6,846 nt of DNA, from NCBI GenBank assembly GCA_030669525.1, contig DAOVDO010000054.1, forward strand, positions 1 through 6,846, given 5' to 3'. This stretch comes from Dehalococcoidia bacterium. GTDB lineage: Bacteria; Chloroflexota; Dehalococcoidia; GIF9; AB-539-J10. The stretch's first letter is position 1. Each line of letters begins with the position of its first letter. The position numbers and the translations under genes were made by a program. Positions 5,838 to 6,846 of the stretch are shown here, in pieces. Below the pieces are notes generated by a model. The model was given only the letters and a program-made list of their open reading frames with translations. It had not been told where the DNA came from and searched no databases.

Positions 5838-6846
5838 TTATGTTCCTAAGTTGTTTATCAGCCAGTATTCGATGCTATCTGCCAGAGCTAGCCAGCTAGC
5901 ATCAATGATATTGCTTGAACTGCCTACAGTTCTCCAGTGTTCCTTGCCATCACTGGATTCAATGAGAACTCGCACCTGTGAAGCAGTGCCTGCGTTTTCT
6001 TCAAGTATGCGCACTTTATAGTCGACAAGTTCTACGACGGTCAGGCCAGGATAGAACTGGATCAAAGCTTTGCGCAAAGCCTGGTCAAGGGCATTGACCG
6101 GTCCATTACCTTCAGCAGCAGTGTGTACTACTTTACCAGCTACTCTTACCTTAATGGTGGCTTCTGATAATAGCTCATCCTGATTGCCACTACTGGGAAG
6201 GCGGCGGCGTTTCTCCATCACCACCATGAAATCAACTAGCTCAAAGGGTGGGTGGTAGTCTGGCTGGACACGATGGAGTAATAAATCAAATGATGCTTCC
6301 GCACTATCATATTGAAAGCCTTGTTTCTCCAGTGACTTGATTTGATTTAACACCTTTTCAATTTCCGTGTCTCCAGGGAGAGGCACTCCACGTTCTCTTG
6401 CTTTATAAATTATATTCGATTTTCCTGATAGCTCGGATATAATAACTCGCGGGCAATTACCCACCGAGTCGGGATCGACGTGTTGATAGCTATCTTTCCA
6501 TCTCATTAAGGCTGAGACGTGGGTTCCACCCTTATGAGCAAAGGAATCGACACCGACATAAGGTAGACGACTATAGTGAGGTAAATTGGCCAGTTCTGCT
6601 ACGTAGCGGGAGATTTCGCTGAGTTTATTTAGCTGTTTGTCGGTGACACAGTCAATACCCATCTTGAGTTTCAAATCTGGTATTATAGAGCATAGGTTTG
6701 CATTACCGCAGCGCTCACCATACCCATTAATAGTCCCTTGCACTTGAGTGACCCCCGCATTAACTGCAGTCAATGAGTTAGCCACAGCAAGCTCGGCATC
6801 ATTATGCGAATGAATGCCCAGGGGGACGGAGGTCACCTTTTGAACA
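5838..6846 (-). CDS. cimA: (R)-citramalate synthase, C-terminal part (5' end outside window)
   Basis: CimA condenses pyruvate with acetyl-CoA to (R)-citramalate, the first step of threonine-independent isoleucine synthesis. About 335 residues are visible, ending at TAA (5840-5838); the family's usual length is about 520-540. The frame stays open through the right edge (V-Q-K before the GTG at 6836). That GTG is an internal valine, not a start. Visible features include the metal-binding HSHND (9-13 counted from 6836) and GTINGYGERCGNAN (34-47) of the TIM barrel. DSFAHKGGTHVSAL (97-110) and HVDPDSVGN (119-127) follow in the linker subdomains. From about 200 there is a LeuA-type dimerisation/regulatory domain, with GNGPVNALDQALRKAL (243-258) and the SSNIIDAS segment (307-314). 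AHKGGTHVSA and the domain layout fit CimA better than classical 2-isopropylmalate synthase. It converges on the nitroreductase gene. Confidence 0.93.
   Translation of the reverse strand, partial: VQKVTSVPLGIHSHNDAELAVANSLTAVNAGVTQVQGTINGYGERCGNANLCSIIPDLKLKMGIDCVTDKQLNKLSEISRYVAELANLPHYSRLPYVGVDSFAHKGGTHVSALMRWKDSYQHVDPDSVGNCPRVIISELSGKSNIIYKARERGVPLPGDTEIEKVLNQIKSLEKQGFQYDSAEASFDLLLHRVQPDYHPPFELVDFMVVMEKRRRLPSSGNQDELLSEATIKVRVAGKVVHTAAEGNGPVNALDQALRKALIQFYPGLTVVELVDYKVRILEENAGTASQVRVLIESSDGKEHWRTVGSSSNIIDASWLALADSIEYWLINNLGT

Noticed and set aside
5822..5840. Palindrome GATTTAAATC followed by six T residues as a terminator
   Set aside because: A perfect palindrome without a spacer leaves at most three weak A-T-rich pairs after loop formation, too unstable for an intrinsic terminator.

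Overview
The window looks like an ordinary bacterial chromosome segment. The protein style suggests Chloroflexota, perhaps a Dehalococcoidia-like lineage; this is inferred from general resemblance of IF3, L35/L20 and a threonyl-tRNA synthetase without a TGS domain, and is only moderately confident. No mobile element, CRISPR array or integrase is visible.

Left half (minus strand, about 1-3060): a translation block read right to left. It starts with a tRNA-Val(GAC) under a clear sigma-70-type promoter (TTGACC, 17 bp, TACAAT). It continues with thrS, infC, rpmI and the first 34 codons of rplT, which runs off the left edge. The rplT start is easy to miss because it uses TTG and is cut by the window end. 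thrS and infC abut with no gap, and infC and rpmI overlap by 14 bp. By contrast, a 134 bp, apparently structured spacer separates rpmI from rplT, where ribosomal protein L20 autoregulation could act.

Middle (plus strand, 3183-5760): a probable three-gene operon of archease, rtcB and a SagB-like nitroreductase. It diverges from the tRNA. RtcB seals RNA ends (3'-phosphate or 2',3'-cyclic phosphate to 5'-OH) using GTP and Mn2+, and archease is its known activator. All RtcB metal ligands and the guanylylated histidine are present. The nitroreductase has no established link to RNA repair. A perfect extended -10 element (TGGTATAAT) lies inside the longest archease reading frame, so translation probably starts at 3219 rather than 3174.

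Right edge (minus strand, 5838-6846): the C-terminal two-thirds or so of cimA, (R)-citramalate synthase, convergent with the nitroreductase gene and continuing beyond the window. Only 77 bp separate the convergent stop codons, and no convincing terminator is seen there.

The points most worth a second look are the TTG-started rplT with its structured leader, the TGS-less ThrRS, the promoter-in-ORF of archease, the tRNA acceptor mismatch, and the oxidoreductase linked to rtcB.
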